64,000 bases of DNA, from contig CAJZIX010000001.1 of assembly GCA_916049765.1 (NCBI GenBank), positions 1 to 64,000 of the forward strand, in the 5' to 3' direction. Of the stretch, positions 61,256 to 64,000 are shown piece by piece (the stretch's first letter is position 1; every line of letters starts with the position of its first letter). A model generated the notes under the pieces. That model made no database searches, was not told the DNA's origin, and saw nothing but the letters and a program-made list of their open reading frames with translations. Position numbers and translations under genes: made by a program. Source of the DNA: an uncultured bacterium (GTDB taxonomy: Bacteria > Patescibacteriota > Gracilibacteria > Absconditabacterales > Absconditicoccaceae).

Positions 61256-61283
61256 AAAAAAATAGTAACAAAAAAATAGTAAC
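61256..61283 (+). repeat. 14-bp tandem repeat in a 5' leader
   Basis: AAAAAAATAGTAAC twice directly before the ATG, with a third partial unit. It lies within the transcribed leader. Confidence 0.8.
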
Positions 61284-61291
61284 AAAAAAAT

Positions 61292-61660
61292 ATGGAAATG
61301 GAAAAAGAATTTAAAAAAAAGTTTGAGAGAGAAGTTTATGTGCCCTTAAGAAAGGAAATAACCTATGCAGGAATATTTTTTTTCTTAATAGGAGTAGGTA
61401 TCATTATTTGTGAGTCTTTCACATCCCTATCATCAATAGCATTAGGCATGCTATTTATTATGATAGGTCTAATCTTCTTTTTTAGAAGATATCTATTTGA
61501 CAAAGGCTTCGCCTCAAAAGGCGACCCAGTAAATAGATTTAATCTCAACTTAGCTCTCCAAGAGAGGCTAAGGAGGTTTAAACTTCTCCAAGAAATCCAT
61601 TATAGCTTTAAAAGAGCTAGAAGGATAATCTTGATAAAGGAATGGCTAGATGAAGAATAA
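61292..61660 (+). CDS. Small two-helix membrane protein, unknown
   Basis: 122 aa: charged head (EKEFKKKFEREVYVPLRKE), two helices (AGIFFFLIGVGIIICESF, ALGMLFIMIGLIFFF), then a basic helical tail (LQERLRRFKLLQEIHYSFKRA). No TGA. Own promoter, tandem-repeat leader and terminator. Confidence 0.65.
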   Translation: MEMEKEFKKKFEREVYVPLRKEITYAGIFFFLIGVGIIICESFTSLSSIALGMLFIMIGLIFFFRRYLFDKGFASKGDPVNRFNLNLALQERLRRFKLLQEIHYSFKRARRIILIKEWLDEE

Positions 61661-61661
61661 A

Positions 61662-61703
61662 AAATAATCTGGTAGATGGAATTCCATTTACTAGATTTTT
61701 TTA
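61662..61703 (+). terminator. Terminator after the two-helix protein
   Basis: Arms AATCTGGTAGATGG / CCATTTACTAGATT, loop AATT, T-run; only a few bases before the next promoter. Confidence 0.75.
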
Positions 61704-61704
61704 A

Positions 61705-61732
61705 TTGAAAAAGTATTACTCATAGCTATACT
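61705..61732 (+). promoter_or_regulatory. Promoter for the glycosyltransferase
   Basis: TTGAAA, 16-bp spacer, TATACT. It sits between a terminator and the ATG at 61760 and fixes the 5' end of the glycosyltransferase gene. Confidence 0.7.
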
Positions 61733-61759
61733 CCTACTATCTTTATTCTCGTTCTACTG

Positions 61760-62935
61760 ATGAATACCCATTCTAAACTATGACTTCTTTTCCTTGGGAG
61801 ACTCGAAACCGAAAAAGGTTTTGATCTAATTTTTGACTTTATCAATCAATATCCCGGGAAAGAACTCCCTTTTGAGCTTTATATTTTTGGCTCTGGAAGT
61901 TATGAAAAATGACTTCTAGAACTCAGCCATCATTTTAAGCAAATTCATTTTTTCGGACGAAAGCCTCTTTCTGAAGTAGAAAGATACCTTGATAACATTG
62001 ACTATTGTCTGATGCCATCGAGATTCTTAGAAACCTTCTGACTAAGTGCTATCAATGTGCTCAAGCGAGGAATTCCCGTAGTAGGATTTAAAAAATGAGG
62101 ACTTTTTCCTTTCATACCAGAGGAATATGCTATTGATCAATGCAAAGGAAGCAATGACCTAGCAAAATTCGCCACCATGCTCATTCAACTTCAAAAAGAA
62201 AAAACAGAAAAAAAATCAGATTTTTATCAAGAGTTAGCCGAAAAAAGCAAAGCTATCGCTCAAAACTATACCAAAGAAAAACGATTCAAACATTTTAAAG
62301 AACTTACAGTAGATCTAAAGGGGAAGAAAATCGTCCTTGTCAGCGATTTTATCAATAAAATTGGAGGGATAGAAACCTATCTCCACGACGTAAAAACCCT
62401 TTTAGAAAAAGAAGGCTACAAAGTAAAGCTTTTTGGAAGTAGATGTCCTAAAGGTAGAATAGGAAAACTCAAAAAACTTTTTGGAATTGGATTGAGTACC
62501 TTGAATCTTTGGGAGTCCATCAGATTTTCTATTTTTATCAAAAAAGAAAAACCAGATCTCATCCGATATCATAGCATGATTCGTCGAAATGGACGACTTC
62601 CACTATGGTTTACAAGGAAGAATAGAGCTAAAAAATGGATGATGTACCACGATTTTGGCTATTTTACGCCTTATCCTCATCAGCTTAGCGATACAAAACA
62701 GATAAAAACTCCTCTTTCTCTAAGACACTACCTCGCTATGGCAAACACCAAAAATCCCATCAGAAAATTCTTAATTTGCGGAAAATATCTGACACTTACC
62801 TGTCTAAAAAAACAGCTAAAAAAACAGATTGATCTCCATCTCGTTCCTTCTGCATTCATAGTACCAATTGTAGAAAAAAGTTTTGGACTCCCCATAGAGA
62901 AAATCTCAGATTTTAACCATTTCATCCAAGAATAA
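61760..62935 (+). CDS. Glycosyltransferase of family GT4 with its two halves in swapped order
   Basis: 391 aa. Residues ~1-180 look like the C-terminal (sugar-nucleotide-binding) half of a GT4 enzyme: FLGRLETEKGFDLIF, FELYIFGSGSYE, SEVERYLDNIDYCLMPSRFLETFGLSAINVLKRGIPVV and KKGGLFPFI. Residues ~190-391 look like the N-terminal acceptor half: KKIVLVSDFINKIGGIETYLHDV, KKEKPDLIRYHS, and LHLVPSAFIVPIVEKSFG. Normal GT4 proteins have these in the opposite order. The gene has its own promoter and terminator, so it is complete. Four TGA codons read as Gly. Probably acts in surface glycan synthesis. Confidence 0.8.
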
Positions 62936-63393
62936 TGGATACGAGAGAGAAACTAAGCACAGGGAATAAAGCAGATAAAATACAAGAAGTAAAAAACACT
63001 CTCAATCAGCTTAATTTTAATAAGTATGGAGATTTCAACGAACGATACTGAAATGAAGAGGAAAAGTTAGAGGCTTTTAAAGCAAAAATCCAAACTGATG
63101 TTATCAGTGAAATTCTCCTCCTTGATATTCAGGAAGATGCCTTTCTAACAAAAAAAGAAATAAAAAAACTTCCTGAAGAAATCCTTCGTTTTAAAAATTA
63201 TTCCGAATACAGAGGAATTAAGTACTATATTTTTAAAAGCCAAGATGAAATTTTAAAAGCTTTTGTCGGAGTTTATTGAGGAACAACAGGAAGAACCAAT
63301 GATTACTATATGCAACAGATAATCAAAGACCCTGAAATCAAGAAAAAAACAAGGAAAATTGAAGTTTCTATGAAAGAACTCCTGAACGAATAA
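62935..63393 (+). CDS. Unknown small charged protein
   Basis: 152 aa, highly charged and helical (EKLEAFKAKIQTDVISEILLL, KKLPEEILRFKN), ending GKTGRTNDYYMQQI-like GTTGRTNDYY. Two TGA codons. Its ATG overlaps the TAA of the glycosyltransferase (TAATG), so they are translationally coupled. No family recognised. Confidence 0.6.
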
Positions 63394-63557
63394 GACAAGG
63401 ACAAGCCCATTTTCTAGCAAAAAAAATATCTCATCACAAAATCATAAAATCACAAGGAGGAAGAGAATCAAAACATCAGATTTTTTTCCTTTTTTTTATT
63501 TTTCGCGTATACTTAGATCAACAACTTATCTTTTTATTCTCTTTCAGAAAAAAACCA

Positions 63558-63968
63558 ATGAATACGCTCAACACCCTATCAAGTACAACTACTAAAATGA
63601 CCACACTCCTTGATAAAATTACAACCACCTGTGATGCTCTCGTTTCAGCTCTTGAACTAACAACTGAACAAACCAGTCAATACGGAGGAGGAATTGTTGA
63701 GTCCTTTGATAGTGAATATGTTGATATTGTCATTAGAACACTGCTTCAGTTGAGAGTTTATACCATCAGGCTTGGAAGAGAAATCAATAACGGACTCATT
63801 AAATCAAAAACAGATCTCATGCTTTTGGTCCAAGGAATACAAGATCTCGATGATAAACTGGTTGCCCTCATGAGAAAAAATGGAAATCTGAGAAATAACT
63901 TCGCATTTGGACTAGAAGAAATCAGAACTACTATTGCAGAAATAAAAGAAAATATTCTTATTTCCTAA
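63558..63968 (+). CDS. Unknown helical protein, Thr-rich head
   Basis: 136 aa, no TGA. Thr-rich N-terminal helix (LSSTTTKMTTLLDKITTTC), then long amphipathic helices (LQLRVYTIRLGREINNGL, TDLMLLVQGIQDLDDKLVAL). A weak promoter may lie near 63491-63513 (TTCCTT, 16 bp, TATACT). No family recognised. Confidence 0.6.
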   Translation: MNTLNTLSSTTTKMTTLLDKITTTCDALVSALELTTEQTSQYGGGIVESFDSEYVDIVIRTLLQLRVYTIRLGREINNGLIKSKTDLMLLVQGIQDLDDKLVALMRKNGNLRNNFAFGLEEIRTTIAEIKENILIS

Positions 63969-64000
63969 GCTCTGTGTAGAACTACCATATCAAGATAGCT

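Noticed and set aside
434..62935. Widespread broken genes (pseudogenes or frameshifts)
   Set aside because: All breaks are in-frame TGA, reading frame never shifts, and TGA falls at conserved Gly; recoding explains all of them.
61760..62935. Two separate genes, one truncated at each end
   Set aside because: Frame is continuous from the promoter-linked ATG, with no start or regulatory site between the two halves.
1..64000. Insertion sequences, prophage or integrated plasmid
   Set aside because: I saw no transposase, integrase with att sites or phage structural genes; the Xer-like recombinase has no mobile-element context.

Overview
The window is AT-rich bacterial chromosome (roughly two-thirds A+T by eye), densely packed with genes on both strands. 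Its main property is that UGA does not act as a stop. Dozens of conserved genes (dnaG, mnmA, proS, galE, der, murF, pcrA, ligA, nusB, argS, uppS, lspA, comF and others) are cut into short pieces by in-frame TGA, and each becomes one full-length family member when TGA is read as glycine. Several of these TGA codons sit at invariant glycines: the Walker A loops of Der and PcrA, motif I of a methyltransferase, and the glycine before the cleavage site of a prepilin. TAA and TAG are the real stops. This is translation table 25, which points to Absconditabacteria (SR1) or Gracilibacteria. The AMP phosphorylase fits either group. All coordinates below follow table 25, so many genes are much longer than a standard-code ORF scan would show.

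Layout. 1-9.0 kb: DNA primase, tRNA thiolation enzyme MnmA, rubrerythrin, archaeal-type prolyl-tRNA synthetase, EF-G and a TerC-family membrane protein. 9.2-15 kb: a small membrane protein, M16 peptidase, GalE, a permuted-papain hydrolase, a methyltransferase written mostly with UGA glycines and a RecB/Cas4-like Fe-S nuclease. 15-17.4 kb: an L27-L32-NusB operon and a secreted CAP protein. 17.7-26 kb: an SLH-domain esterase, Der, then a tightly packed minus-strand run vanW-like/rnpA/AI-2E-type permease/AlkD-like/murF. 26-31 kb: tRNA-Lys, an EnvC-like coiled-coil/LytM protein with a lysozyme-like tail, a lipoprotein and small membrane proteins. 31-42.6 kb: PcrA, LigA, a surface protein with tandem repeats, phosphatidylserine decarboxylase, a DsbA-like protein with swapped halves and pyruvate formate-lyase. 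42.8-48.8 kb: a Xer-like recombinase overlapping a long acidic membrane protein, tRNA-Arg, a pentapeptide-repeat protein and three pseudopilin genes. 48.9-57 kb: YceD, AMP phosphorylase, superoxide dismutase, MscS, tRNA-Cys, ArgS, LspA, an OB-fold-like protein and UppS. 57-64 kb: DinD, a fourth pilin-like protein, ComF, a glycosyltransferase with its two halves in reversed order and small unknown genes.

How the genes fit together. The housekeeping set covers replication and repair (DnaG, LigA, PcrA, AlkD-like, DinD), translation (ProRS, ArgRS, EF-G, L27, L32, three tRNAs, MnmA, RNase P protein) and envelope building (MurF, UppS, LspA, Psd, LytM-like, GalE, GT). PFL, rubrerythrin and SOD suggest a fermentative anaerobe that meets oxygen. 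Four pseudopilins plus ComF suggest a type IV pilus/DNA-uptake apparatus. Many surface proteins (SLH esterase, CAP, VanW, repeat proteins) would suit an episymbiotic or predatory life, but that is inference.

Two genome-wide signals stand out. Promoters resemble TTGACA/TATAAT with a nearly constant 16-bp spacer. A palindromic 11-mer, AARTCWGAYTT, recurs at least 26 times in genes and between them, often in protein linkers, and in inverted pairs that form terminators. That behaviour is reminiscent of DNA-uptake sequences and is the best candidate here for something undescribed.
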